A stretch of 8,982 bases of DNA, taken from Bacteroidota bacterium. Its GTDB lineage: Bacteria; Bacteroidota; Bacteroidia; Bacteroidales; Rikenellaceae. Where the stretch lies: assembly GCA_023413645.1 (NCBI GenBank), contig JAEZPN010000117.1:1-8982 (forward strand). The letters are read 5' to 3'. Every line of letters starts with the position of its first letter. The stretch's first letter is position 1. Below, piece by piece: positions 1-7,264 of the stretch. The notes beneath the pieces are model-generated. The model ran no database searches. It was given only the letters and a program-made list of their open reading frames with translations, and had not been told where the DNA came from. A program made the position numbers and the translations under genes.

Positions 1-1
1 G

Positions 2-436
2 CACACCCCCGAGTACGACATGTACTTCATCGCCTTTTCGGGTGAGGATGCCAACCTCCGCGGCTCAGAGTGGTATGCAAACAACCCCATCGCGCCACTT
101 AGCGAGATTAAGTACCTCATCAACCTCGACATGATTGGCGACAACAACGCCAACCTATATTGTGAGGTTAGCGACGAGGGCATGGATGGTTACGCATTGT
201 TCGAGGAGATAAACACCGAGAATGGCTACTTCGAGGCGTTGGATAGAGCCGAGCTCGCGGACAATAGCGACCACTACCCTTTCGCTGTGCGCAATGTGCC
301 CTGCATCTTCTTTATGAACGAGAATGGCGACGCCTTCAAGTACTACCACACGGTATACGACACATGGCAAAATGCGATCTTCGACTACTACGAACCCACG
401 TTCAAACTTATCGTGGACTTCATTGAGCGATATTAG
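2..436 (+). CDS. M28-family zinc metallopeptidase, C-terminal part (5' end outside window)
   Basis: This is the last 144 residues of a gene that enters from the left edge in frame from base 2. The ATG at 20 is internal, because the frame is open upstream of it and the conserved core continues through it. Numbering from the first visible codon, FSGED (12-16) matches the M28 motif that carries the general-base Glu (E15) and a metal-ligand acidic residue (D16). NLDMIGD (41-47) supplies another metal Asp (D43), SDHYPF (89-94) is a typical family motif, and YHTVYDT (115-121) carries the last metal-ligand His (H116). The first His and Asp ligands of the site would lie upstream. Known members are co-catalytic zinc aminopeptidases, often secreted or periplasmic, and some relatives are glutaminyl cyclases. 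Substrate and location cannot be told, as the N-terminus is missing. The gene is convergent with the purine operon and shows no functional link to it. Confidence 0.87.
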   Translation, partial: HTPEYDMYFIAFSGEDANLRGSEWYANNPIAPLSEIKYLINLDMIGDNNANLYCEVSDEGMDGYALFEEINTENGYFEALDRAELADNSDHYPFAVRNVPCIFFMNENGDAFKYYHTVYDTWQNAIFDYYEPTFKLIVDFIERY

Positions 437-472
437 CACCCCACTCTAATTTCGCGTCAGAGTGGCGCTAAT
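432..472 (+). terminator. Hairpin overlapping the peptidase stop codon, possible plus-strand terminator
   Basis: Two nested inverted repeats form one stem. ATTAGC (432-437) pairs with GCTAAT (467-472), and CCACTCT (441-447) pairs with AGAGTGG (459-465). They are separated by a small asymmetric internal loop, and the apical loop is 11 nt. The outer arm includes the TAG stop codon of the peptidase (434-436). Only a short T-run follows (472-474), so termination may be weak, or the hairpin may protect the 3' end of the mRNA instead. The minus-strand side has no T-run. Confidence 0.45.
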
Positions 473-540
473 TTACCGCCGACTTTCATTAATACCCAGC
501 ATAATTTTTTGTCAAAAGAGGTTAGGCTTGGTCTCGACAC

Positions 541-591
541 AAAAATAGCCCGGATGGATAGTACTTAAGTGTACATTCCATTCGGGCTATT
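541..591 (-). terminator. Rho-independent terminator of the purine operon
   Basis: A long inverted repeat runs from 544 to 591. The arm AATAGCCCGGATGGA (544-558) pairs with TCCATTCGGGCTATT (577-591) with one imperfect position (553/582). A 2x2 internal mismatch follows, and then GTAC (561-564) pairs with GTAC (571-574) around a 6-nt loop. Read on the minus strand, the hairpin is followed directly by five T residues (545 to 541). That is the layout of an intrinsic terminator, 37 bases beyond the purB stop codon. On the plus strand no T-run follows, so the element is oriented for the purine operon. The imperfect pair is G-U in plus-strand RNA but C/A in minus-strand RNA. Confidence 0.85.
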
Positions 592-628
592 GATTGAGAG
601 GCCGAGGATGGCCCCTTATCATGCGAAA

Positions 629-1924
629 TTACTCGATGCCGACGCGATCAAAGATGAAGTCCACATTCTTAAGGTAGTACTCGAGTGTGAAGCAAGCGTC
701 GAGCTCGTCACGTGTAAGAACCTCCATAACCGCGGGAGTCTCAGCAAGGAGCTCCTGGTAGTCAGCACGCTCGCTCATAGCACGCATAGCCACGGGCTGA
801 ACGGTGTCGTAAGCCTGCTCGCGTGAGAAGCCCTTCTCGATGAGGGCGTTCATAACGCGCTGTGCAAAGATAACCTTGCGTGTGCGGTAGATATTCTCCA
901 TCATAACATCCTTGAACACTACGAGGTTCTCGAGGATGCCGCGGAAGCGGTTAAGCATATAGTCGAGCAACATTGTAGCATCGGGAAGGATGATACGCTC
1001 AGTTGCAGAGTGTGAGATATCACGCTCGTGCCAGAGTGCCACGTTCTCATAGAATGTAGCCATGTAGCCACGCATAACGCGAGCGCAACCACACATATTC
1101 TCGCTTGAGATGGGGTTACGCTTGTGAGGCATAGCGCTTGAGCCCTTCTGACCCTTACCGAATGACTCCTCAACCTCGTGTACCTCAGTACGCTGGAGGT
1201 TACGAATCTCCATAGCCATCTGCTCGATGCTCGATGCGATACATGCGAGAGTTGCCATGTAGTAGGCGTGGCGGTCACGCTGGATAACCTGAGTAGAGAT
1301 GTTTGCGCTCTCGATGCCGAGCTTCTCGCATACGTAATCCTGGATGAATGGAGGAATGTTTGCGAAGTTACCCACAGCACCAGAGATCTTACCAACCTCT
1401 ACGCCACGGGCAGCTGCAACGAAGCGTGTGAGGTTACGCTTCATCTCCTCGTACCACAACGCCCACTTAAGGCCGAAGCAAGTGATGTCGGCGTGGATAC
1501 CGTGTGTACGACCGATGCAGGGCGTAGACTTGAACTCGATAGCGCGCTGACGCAATACCTCGAGCATCTTCTCGATATCCTCCAAAAGGATAGAGTTAGC
1601 CTGCTTCAAAAGGTAGCCGTTAGCTGTGTCTACAACGTCGGTGCTGGTAAGACCATAGTGCACCCACTTGCGCTCCTCGCCGAGGGTCTCGCTCACGGCA
1701 CGTGTGAAGGCGACGATGTCGTGGCGTGTCTGCTGCTCAATCTCATAGATGCGGTCGATGTTGAACGATGCGCTCTTCCAGAGCTTCTCAACATCCTCCT
1801 TGGGCACTACGCCCAACTGGCTCCAAGCCTCTGAAGCCAAAATCTCAACGCGAAGGTAGGCATCGAACTTGTTCTGCTCAGTCCACACCTTGCGCATAAT
1901 CTCTCTGCTATATCTCTCAATCAT
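629..1924 (-). CDS. purB: Adenylosuccinate lyase
   Basis: This 431-residue enzyme of the fumarase/aspartase superfamily acts twice in purine synthesis. It splits SAICAR to AICAR plus fumarate, and adenylosuccinate to AMP plus fumarate. The length and numbering coincide with the Bacillus subtilis type. The catalytic histidines fall at H68 (TRHD), H89 (KWVHYG) and H141 (GRTHG). The superfamily signature loop SSAMPHKRNP spans 262-271 and carries the catalytic serine S262/S263. The ATG at 1924 gives the family N-terminus (MIERYSR). It is the last gene of the operon, 28 nt after folD. The bases before the start (AACCTGCCTT) hold no Shine-Dalgarno sequence. The form known from Bacteroides is, from memory, the longer E. 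coli-like type beginning near an SPIDGRY motif, which is absent here. The function is secure. Confidence 0.97.
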   Translation of the reverse strand: MIERYSREIMRKVWTEQNKFDAYLRVEILASEAWSQLGVVPKEDVEKLWKSASFNIDRIYEIEQQTRHDIVAFTRAVSETLGEERKWVHYGLTSTDVVDTANGYLLKQANSILLEDIEKMLEVLRQRAIEFKSTPCIGRTHGIHADITCFGLKWALWYEEMKRNLTRFVAAARGVEVGKISGAVGNFANIPPFIQDYVCEKLGIESANISTQVIQRDRHAYYMATLACIASSIEQMAMEIRNLQRTEVHEVEESFGKGQKGSSAMPHKRNPISSENMCGCARVMRGYMATFYENVALWHERDISHSATERIILPDATMLLDYMLNRFRGILENLVVFKDVMMENIYRTRKVIFAQRVMNALIEKGFSREQAYDTVQPVAMRAMSERADYQELLAETPAVMEVLTRDELDACFTLEYYLKNVDFIFDRVGIE

Positions 1925-1952
1925 AAGGCAGGTTAGTTATGTTATTGTGTTA

Positions 1953-2804
1953 TTACTTGTTCATTCTGTTAAGGAAGGCCTCCACGGTATTCTCCATGAG
2001 GCAAGTGATGGTCATGGGGCCTACACCACCAGGTACGGGGGTAATTGCCGATGCCACATGCTGTGCCTCCTCATAATCGACATCACCACAGAGCTTGCCA
2101 TTGCGGCTATCGCGGTTTACACCCACGTCGATGACAACAGCGCCAGGCTTAATCATATCGGCAGTGAGGAAGCGCTCGCGACCAATAGCCACAACGAGTA
2201 TGTCGGCACGGCGTGTCACCTCTGCGAGGTCCTTCGTGCGCGAGTGAGCCACAGTAACTGTAGCATTCTGGTCCAAGAGCAACTTTGCCACGGGCTGACC
2301 CACGATATTGCTACGACCCACCACCACAGCCTCCTTGCCCGCTATCTCTACGCCAGCAAAGTGCAACAACTTGATGATACCCTTAGGGGTACATGGGAGC
2401 ACACAGGGCTGCTTGAGCCACAACTTAGCAACGTTCATTGGGTGGAAGGCGTCAACATCCTTCTCGGGCGAGATGGCTGCGATGACCTTGTTCTCGTCAA
2501 TATGCTTGGGTAAGGGCAACTGAATGAGGATGCCATCGACATCGTTGTCGTTGTTGAGCTCATCAACGAGAGCCAAGAGCTCATCCTCGGTAATCGTAGC
2601 CTCACGACGGAGTGTAGTGTTACGGATGCCTACCTCATCGGCTGCCTTAGCCTTACCAGTAACGTATGACACGCTACCGGGGTCGTCACCAACAAGGATA
2701 ACTACAAGGTTGGGGGTGCGGCCATACTCTGCGTTGAGCGTGCTGACCTTTACCTTAAGCTCCTCCTTGAGTGACTTTGATAGTTCTTTACCACTTATAA
2801 TCAT
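1953..2804 (-). CDS. folD: Bifunctional methylenetetrahydrofolate dehydrogenase / methenyltetrahydrofolate cyclohydrolase
   Basis: At 283 residues this is a standard-length FolD. It oxidises 5,10-methylene-THF with NADP and hydrolyses the methenyl product to 10-formyl-THF in the cytosol. The catalytic segment is YVTGKAK (47-53), with Y47 and the key lysine K51. QLPLP follows at 95-99 and KDVDAFHP at 115-122. GRSNIVGQP (163-171) belongs to the Rossmann cofactor site, and PGGVGPMT (258-265) is the C-terminal signature. It lies 26 nt after purD and 28 nt before purB. This position makes sense because PurN and PurH in the same operon each consume 10-formyl-THF. The upstream spacer (TAAAAACGTAACTTT) is A/T-rich without a Shine-Dalgarno sequence. 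There is no insertion between VGQP and the ATVTV strand, unlike the longer FolD I recall from Bacteroides. Confidence 0.97.
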   Translation of the reverse strand: MIISGKELSKSLKEELKVKVSTLNAEYGRTPNLVVILVGDDPGSVSYVTGKAKAADEVGIRNTTLRREATITEDELLALVDELNNDNDVDGILIQLPLPKHIDENKVIAAISPEKDVDAFHPMNVAKLWLKQPCVLPCTPKGIIKLLHFAGVEIAGKEAVVVGRSNIVGQPVAKLLLDQNATVTVAHSRTKDLAEVTRRADILVVAIGRERFLTADMIKPGAVVIDVGVNRDSRNGKLCGDVDYEEAQHVASAITPVPGGVGPMTITCLMENTVEAFLNRMNK

Positions 2805-2830
2805 AAAGTTACGTTTTTAGTATTAGACCA

Positions 2831-4075
2831 TTAGCGGAACGCCTTAGCGCCGATGTCGTTGCGGTGGAAGAGGTTGTCGCACTCAATGCGCTCGACATCC
2901 TCCATAGCCTTCTGCTGTGCCTCGCGAAGTGTTGGAGCCTCTGCAACAACAAACATCACACGACCGCCATTTGTAACGAGCTCACCATCCTTCATGGCTG
3001 TACCCATGTGGTAAACCTTCGACGTTACATTCTCAACGCCACGGATTACATGACCCTTTGTGTAGTCGCCAGGATAGCCCTTCGATGCAAGTACGATGCC
3101 GAGCGTTGCACCCTCAGACCACTCGGCCTCGGGCTGCTCGTTAGATGCTACGGCCATAAATACGTCGATAGCATCGCTCTTCAAGCGGGGCAATACAACC
3201 TCGGTCTCGGGGTCACCAAAGCGAGCGTTGAACTCGATAACCTTGATGCCATTGGGGGTCTTCATCAAACCACCATACAAGACACCCGTAAAGGGAGTAC
3301 CCTCCGCAACCATAGCATCTGCTACGCGCTGCATGATATTCTCCATAGCGTATGCGTGGTCCTCCTCGCTGATGAAGGGCAACTCTGTGTATGCACCCAT
3401 ACCACCGGTGTTGGGACCCTCATCGTTGTCGTAGGCACGCTTGTGGTCCTGTGCCACGGGCATAGGGCAAATCTTGTTACCCGCAACGAAGCACATCAAC
3501 GAGAACTCCTCGCCAGTGAGGAACTCCTCGATAACCACTCTACCCTCGCCGAACTTAGTGTCGAGGAGCATATCGCGCAATGTAGCCTCTGCCTCCTCCA
3601 TGGTTGTTGCGATAACAACACCCTTACCAGCTGCCAAGCCGTCGTACTTCAACACTGTGGGGAGTGAGCCCTTCTTGACGTATGCCAACGCTGCGTCGAA
3701 GTCGGTGAATGTCTCGTATGCCGCAGTGGGCACGTCGTACTTAACCATAAGGCGCTTTGCGAAGTCCTTGCTCGCCTCAATCTCTGCTGCCGCCTTTGTG
3801 GGGCCGAAGATCTTGAGACCTGCAGCGCGGAAGGCATCTACAACACCCACTGCAAGTGCCGCCTCAGGACCTACGACGGTGAGGTCGATAGCGTTAGCCT
3901 TGGCGAACTCGAGGAGCTTCTCCACCTCGGTATCCTTGATTGCTACACACTCGGCCAACTGTGCGATGCCAGCATTGCCAGGAGCAGCGTATATCTTTGG
4001 GGCTTTGGGCGAGCGCGAGATAGCCTCGACAATGGCGTGCTCACGACCACCCGAACCAATAACTAATACATTCAT
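2831..4075 (-). CDS. purD: Phosphoribosylamine-glycine ligase (GAR synthetase)
   Basis: This 414-residue ATP-grasp ligase joins glycine to 5-phosphoribosylamine (second step of the pathway). The N-terminal domain starts with the GSGGREHA loop (7-14), followed by APGNAG (31-36) and VVGPE (67-71). The ATP-grasp part shows KYDGLAAGKGV (143-153), the HKRAYDNDEGPNTGGMGA stretch (211-228) and the GARS signature RFGDPETEVVLPRL (285-298). The length is typical for the family and the frame is intact. The ATG at 4075 gives MNVLVIGSGG, the normal start. The gene follows purH after 29 nt, the longest spacer in the operon; that spacer is almost pure A/T near the start and has no Shine-Dalgarno sequence. 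Its unstable substrate comes from PurF, encoded three genes upstream in the same operon. Confidence 0.98.
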   Translation of the reverse strand: MNVLVIGSGGREHAIVEAISRSPKAPKIYAAPGNAGIAQLAECVAIKDTEVEKLLEFAKANAIDLTVVGPEAALAVGVVDAFRAAGLKIFGPTKAAAEIEASKDFAKRLMVKYDVPTAAYETFTDFDAALAYVKKGSLPTVLKYDGLAAGKGVVIATTMEEAEATLRDMLLDTKFGEGRVVIEEFLTGEEFSLMCFVAGNKICPMPVAQDHKRAYDNDEGPNTGGMGAYTELPFISEEDHAYAMENIMQRVADAMVAEGTPFTGVLYGGLMKTPNGIKVIEFNARFGDPETEVVLPRLKSDAIDVFMAVASNEQPEAEWSEGATLGIVLASKGYPGDYTKGHVIRGVENVTSKVYHMGTAMKDGELVTNGGRVMFVVAEAPTLREAQQKAMEDVERIECDNLFHRNDIGAKAFR

Positions 4076-4081
4076 ATATTT

Positions 4082-4095
4082 ATATTAATTAATAT
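4082..4095. repeat. 14-bp A/T palindrome in the purH-purD spacer
   Basis: ATATTAATTAATAT is a perfect palindrome, 7 to 20 bases ahead of the purD start codon. It could be a protein-binding half-site pair, or just a by-product of an A/T-rich leader that keeps the start codon unstructured. A/T-only palindromes of this size arise easily by chance in such DNA, so I give it little weight. Confidence 0.3.
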
Positions 4096-4104
4096 TTACG
4101 CTCA

Positions 4105-5634
4105 TTAGTGCTTAAAGTGGCGCATGCCTGTTACAGTCATTGTCATACCGAACTCGTTAGCCTTCTTCACTGAGTCCTCATCGCGAACGCTACCACCAGG
4201 CTGCACGAGCGCTGTTACGCCATACTTCTCGGCGAGAGTTACTGTGTCGTCGAAGGGGAAGAAGCCGTCTGATGCAAGCACGAGACCCTCGGCGAAGCCC
4301 GCTGCCTGAGCCTGCTTGAGAGCGATCTCCGCAGAGCCTACGCGGTTCATCTGACCAGCACCAACACCTACGGTGTGGCCATCCTTAACCACAACGATAG
4401 CGTTAGACTTAACGTGCTTAACGATGCGCCAGCCGAAGTTCATATCCTCGATCTCAGCTGCTGAGGGCTTACGCTCTGTAACGCACATATCAGCTACAAC
4501 CTCCTTAGTATCGGTGTCGAGTTTCTGCACCAAGAGACCACCATTTACGGTTACGTACTGCATCTGCTCCATGTCGCTTGCCGACATATCAACCTGCAAG
4601 AGGCGCAAGTTCTTCTTTGTGCAGAGAATCTCGAGTGCCTCGTCAGAGAATGAGGGCGCCATGATAATCTCCAAGAAGATGGGCTTCATAAGCTCAGCTA
4701 CCTCCTTAGTAATCTCGCGGTTAACAGCTACGATACCACCGAAGATGCTCACTGTATCAGCCTCGTATGCCTTCTGCCATGCCTCCTTGATATCCTTGCC
4801 GATAGCAGCACCACAGGGGTTCATGTGCTTGAGACCCACTGCGAAAGGCTCGCTGAACTCACGCACGATGTTAAGTGCAGCATTAGCATCCTGGATGTTG
4901 TTGTAAGACATCTCCTTGCCGTTGAGCTGCTTAGCTGTAGCCAACGAGTAAGGCACCTTATCTGCCGAAGCGTAGAACTTAGCCGACTGGTGGGGGTTCT
5001 CGCCATAACGCAATGACTGCACGAGGTCGAACGACGCGAAGAGCTTCTCGTTCAACTCCGCCTGCTTACGCATATATGTTGCGATGCACATATCATACTC
5101 TGCGGTGTGGGTATAAGCCTTTGCCGAGAGCTCGAGACGTGTCTTAAGGGTTGTGTTACCACCCTCCTCGATCTCTGCAATGATGCGAGCGTAGTCTGTA
5201 GGGTCGCACACAACGGTTACATCGCGGTAGTTCTTAGCTGCAGAGCGCAACATAGATGGACCGCCGATGTCGATATTCTCGATTGCATCCTCCATCTTAA
5301 CGTCGGGCTTAGCGATAGTCTGACGGAATGGATAGAGGTTAACACAAACCATGTCGATGAACTCGATAGAGTTATCGCGCAATGCCTGGAGGTGGCTCTC
5401 GTCGTCACGGCGTGCCAACAAACCGCCATGCACCTTGGGGTGAAGGGTCTTAACACGGCCATCGCAAATCTCGGGGAAGCCCGTAACATCGCTGATACCG
5501 ATGGTCTCTACGCCGCTATCCTCGAGGAGTTTCTGTGTACCTCCCGTAGCGATAATCTCCCAACCAAGGCGGCGCAAGTTCTGACAGAACTCAACAACGC
5601 CACACTTGTCGCTAACACTAACTAATGCTCTCAT
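4105..5634 (-). CDS. purH: Bifunctional AICAR transformylase / IMP cyclohydrolase
   Basis: This 509-residue enzyme performs the last two steps to IMP: formylation of AICAR with 10-formyl-THF, then ring closure. The N-terminal MGS-like cyclohydrolase domain shows SVSDK (6-10), ATGGT (29-33), DVTGFPE (49-55), GRVKTLHPKVHGG (59-71) and IDIGGPSMLR (121-130). The transformylase domain has LRYGENPHQ (208-216), the catalytic pair K269-H270 in KHMNPCGAA, KSNAI (409-413) and SDGFFPFDD (455-463). It ends in GMRHFKH. The ATG at 5634 lies 3 nt after the purN stop codon, so translation is probably coupled. The pattern around IDIGGPSMLR and MGS resembles the Bacillus/Clostridium form more than the Bacteroides form I recall (IDIGGISLIR). 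The function is certain; the phylogenetic remark is an inference. Confidence 0.98.
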   Translation of the reverse strand: MRALVSVSDKCGVVEFCQNLRRLGWEIIATGGTQKLLEDSGVETIGISDVTGFPEICDGRVKTLHPKVHGGLLARRDDESHLQALRDNSIEFIDMVCVNLYPFRQTIAKPDVKMEDAIENIDIGGPSMLRSAAKNYRDVTVVCDPTDYARIIAEIEEGGNTTLKTRLELSAKAYTHTAEYDMCIATYMRKQAELNEKLFASFDLVQSLRYGENPHQSAKFYASADKVPYSLATAKQLNGKEMSYNNIQDANAALNIVREFSEPFAVGLKHMNPCGAAIGKDIKEAWQKAYEADTVSIFGGIVAVNREITKEVAELMKPIFLEIIMAPSFSDEALEILCTKKNLRLLQVDMSASDMEQMQYVTVNGGLLVQKLDTDTKEVVADMCVTERKPSAAEIEDMNFGWRIVKHVKSNAIVVVKDGHTVGVGAGQMNRVGSAEIALKQAQAAGFAEGLVLASDGFFPFDDTVTLAEKYGVTALVQPGGSVRDEDSVKKANEFGMTMTVTGMRHFKH

Positions 5635-5637
5635 ATC

Positions 5638-6213
5638 TTAAAACTTCTTATTTATCAATTTATTAATGGTCTTTACGTAGAGCTTATGCTCGATGCTGTG
5701 GATGAGGTTTGTGAGCTCCTCGATGTCGCTACCCTCATAGACGATGCCCGCCTGGTCAATGATGCGACCGCCGTCGAGAGTCTCGTCAACGAAGTGTGTG
5801 GTAACGCCAAAGAGTTTTACACCATAGTCTACTGCATCCTGGATGGCATGTGCGCCTTTGAACGAGGGCAACAACGAGGGGTGGATGTTTACGATGCGAC
5901 GCTCATAGCGCTCCAAGAGCACCTTGCCCACAATGCGCATATAGCCTGCGAGGCAGACAAAGTCTACCCCACGCTCGTCGAGCATCGTAGCCAACACTGT
6001 CTCGTATGCCTCGCGAGAGCCATACTCCTTGGGGTTGAAGGCGAAGCACTCTGTGCCGTAGCGCTTTGCGCGCTCAAGCACATAAGCACCTGGCTTGTCG
6101 CATACCAAGAGTACGATCTCAGCATCGATAAGGCCCTCGCTACACGCCTTGGCAATAGCCTCATAGTTGCTACCACTGCCACTGGCAAATACGGCCAAAC
6201 GTGTCTTCTTCAT
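5638..6213 (-). CDS. purN: Phosphoribosylglycinamide formyltransferase (folate-dependent GAR transformylase)
   Basis: At 191 residues this is a single-domain GART that formylates GAR with 10-formyl-THF to FGAR. SGSGSN (11-16) is the phosphate-binding loop. The catalytic residues correspond to E. coli N106, H108 and D144: N109 and H111 in NIHPSLLP (109-116), and D147 in DETLDGG (143-149). The C-terminal tail is rich in Lys and Asn (KTINKLINKKF), and its codons are A/T-rich. The gene starts 4 nt after purM and stops 3 nt before purH, consistent with translational coupling. The enzyme is the folate-dependent PurN type rather than the formate-using PurT, which fits the presence of folD in the same operon. 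Confidence 0.97.
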   Translation of the reverse strand: MKKTRLAVFASGSGSNYEAIAKACSEGLIDAEIVLLVCDKPGAYVLERAKRYGTECFAFNPKEYGSREAYETVLATMLDERGVDFVCLAGYMRIVGKVLLERYERRIVNIHPSLLPSFKGAHAIQDAVDYGVKLFGVTTHFVDETLDGGRIIDQAGIVYEGSDIEELTNLIHSIEHKLYVKTINKLINKKF

Positions 6214-6217
6214 ACTC

Positions 6218-7246
6218 TTAGATGATAGTTACGCCCTCACCCTCAATCACGCGACCGATAACCGATGCACGCTCACCGCACTCTGCGAGGATTGCGATAG
6301 CCTTCTCAGCGTCAGCCTCGGGCAATGCGATAACCATACCGATACCCATGTTGAAGATGTTGAACATCTCGCGGTGGCCAACCTTACCATACTTCTCCAA
6401 GAGCTGGAACACGGGCAAAATCTCCCATGTGCCCTCCTTAACCTCTACACCCTGGCCATCCTTCAAGATACGAGGAATGTTCTCGTCGAAGCCACCACCA
6501 GTGATGTGGCTGATGCCGTGAACATCGCACTCTGCGATAACCTTCAACACCTGCTTAACGTAGATGCGTGTAGGAGTGAGAAGTGCCTCACCAAGTGTGC
6601 GGCCAGGAATCTCGGGATATGTCTCATCGAGCTTAAGGTTGTTGTCGCTAACTACCTTACGTACAAGGCTGAAGCCGTTAGAGTGAACACCGCTTGAAGC
6701 GATACCTACCAACACGTCACCCACCTTAACACGCTCACCAGCGTCGATGAGCTTTGAGCGCTCTACAACACCTACTGTGAAACCTGCGATGTCGTACTCG
6801 CCATCCTGGTACATACCGGGCATCTCGGCAGTCTCGCCACCTACCAAAGCACAACCTGCCTGGCGGCAACCCTCTGCAACACCTGCAACGATAGCCTCAA
6901 CCTTAGCGGGCTCGTTGTGGCCTACAGCGACATAGTCCAAGAATACCAAAGGCTCAGCACCCTGTGCCAATACGTCGTTTACACACATTGCAACAGCGTC
7001 GATACCGATAGTATCGTGCTTATCCATCTCAAACGCCAACTTGAGCTTTGTACCAACACCGTCAGTACCGCTAACCAATACGGGCTCCTTGATGTTGAGA
7101 GCTGCGAGGTCAAACATACCGCCGAAAGCACCAATGTTACCCATTGAGCCTACGCGCTTTGTAGATGATACGTGCGACTTGATGCGTCGAACAACTTCGT
7201 AACCAGCCTCGAGATTTACACCGGCTGCTTCGTAACTTTTTGCCAT
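6218..7246 (-). CDS. purM: Phosphoribosylformylglycinamidine cyclo-ligase (AIR synthetase)
   Basis: This 342-residue protein of the PurM/SelD-type ATP-binding family closes the imidazole ring, turning FGAM plus ATP into AIR. Visible landmarks are the N-terminal YEAAGV (5-10), GTDGVGTKLKLA (60-71), the AMCVNDVLAQGAEPL block (86-100), GGETAEMPGMY (136-146) and SSGVHSNGFSLVR further on. Length and motifs match the canonical bacterial form. Bacteroides PurM, as I remember it, is about 390 residues and differs in the DGAGTKSSLA region, so this is not that type. The ATG at 7246 follows the purF stop codon by 18 nt; the spacer is A/T-rich without a Shine-Dalgarno sequence. The substrate would come from PurL, which is not encoded in this window. 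Confidence 0.97.
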   Translation of the reverse strand: MAKSYEAAGVNLEAGYEVVRRIKSHVSSTKRVGSMGNIGAFGGMFDLAALNIKEPVLVSGTDGVGTKLKLAFEMDKHDTIGIDAVAMCVNDVLAQGAEPLVFLDYVAVGHNEPAKVEAIVAGVAEGCRQAGCALVGGETAEMPGMYQDGEYDIAGFTVGVVERSKLIDAGERVKVGDVLVGIASSGVHSNGFSLVRKVVSDNNLKLDETYPEIPGRTLGEALLTPTRIYVKQVLKVIAECDVHGISHITGGGFDENIPRILKDGQGVEVKEGTWEILPVFQLLEKYGKVGHREMFNIFNMGIGMVIALPEADAEKAIAILAECGERASVIGRVIEGEGVTII

Positions 7247-7264
7247 AATTATATCTTGTTTTTA

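Noticed and set aside
437..628. Small RNA or promoter in the convergent gap
   Set aside because: Apart from the two hairpins and T-runs I saw no promoter-like pair and no conserved RNA fold. Both flanking genes end here, so none is expected.
569..826. Plus-strand open frame (85 codons) starting inside the terminator loop
   Set aside because: The start lies within the hairpin and the rest is antisense to the 3' end of purB. It has no homology-like motif.
1178..1834. Long plus-strand open frame (218 codons) antisense to purB
   Set aside because: It is a shadow of the purB coding frame. The translation has no recognisable motif, and the purB reading is a perfect family match.
1869..2513. Plus-strand open frame (214 codons) antisense to folD and spanning the folD-purB gap
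   Set aside because: It lies opposite conserved folD motifs, has a low-information translation and no leader. It is open because of the codon use on the other strand.
2864..3667. Plus-strand open frame (267 codons) antisense to purD
   Set aside because: The translation is rich in Cys, Leu and His with no domain pattern, and the whole span is explained by purD.
3441..4088. Plus-strand open frame (215 codons) antisense to purD
   Set aside because: It sits opposite the conserved N-terminal ATP-grasp region and has no independent support.
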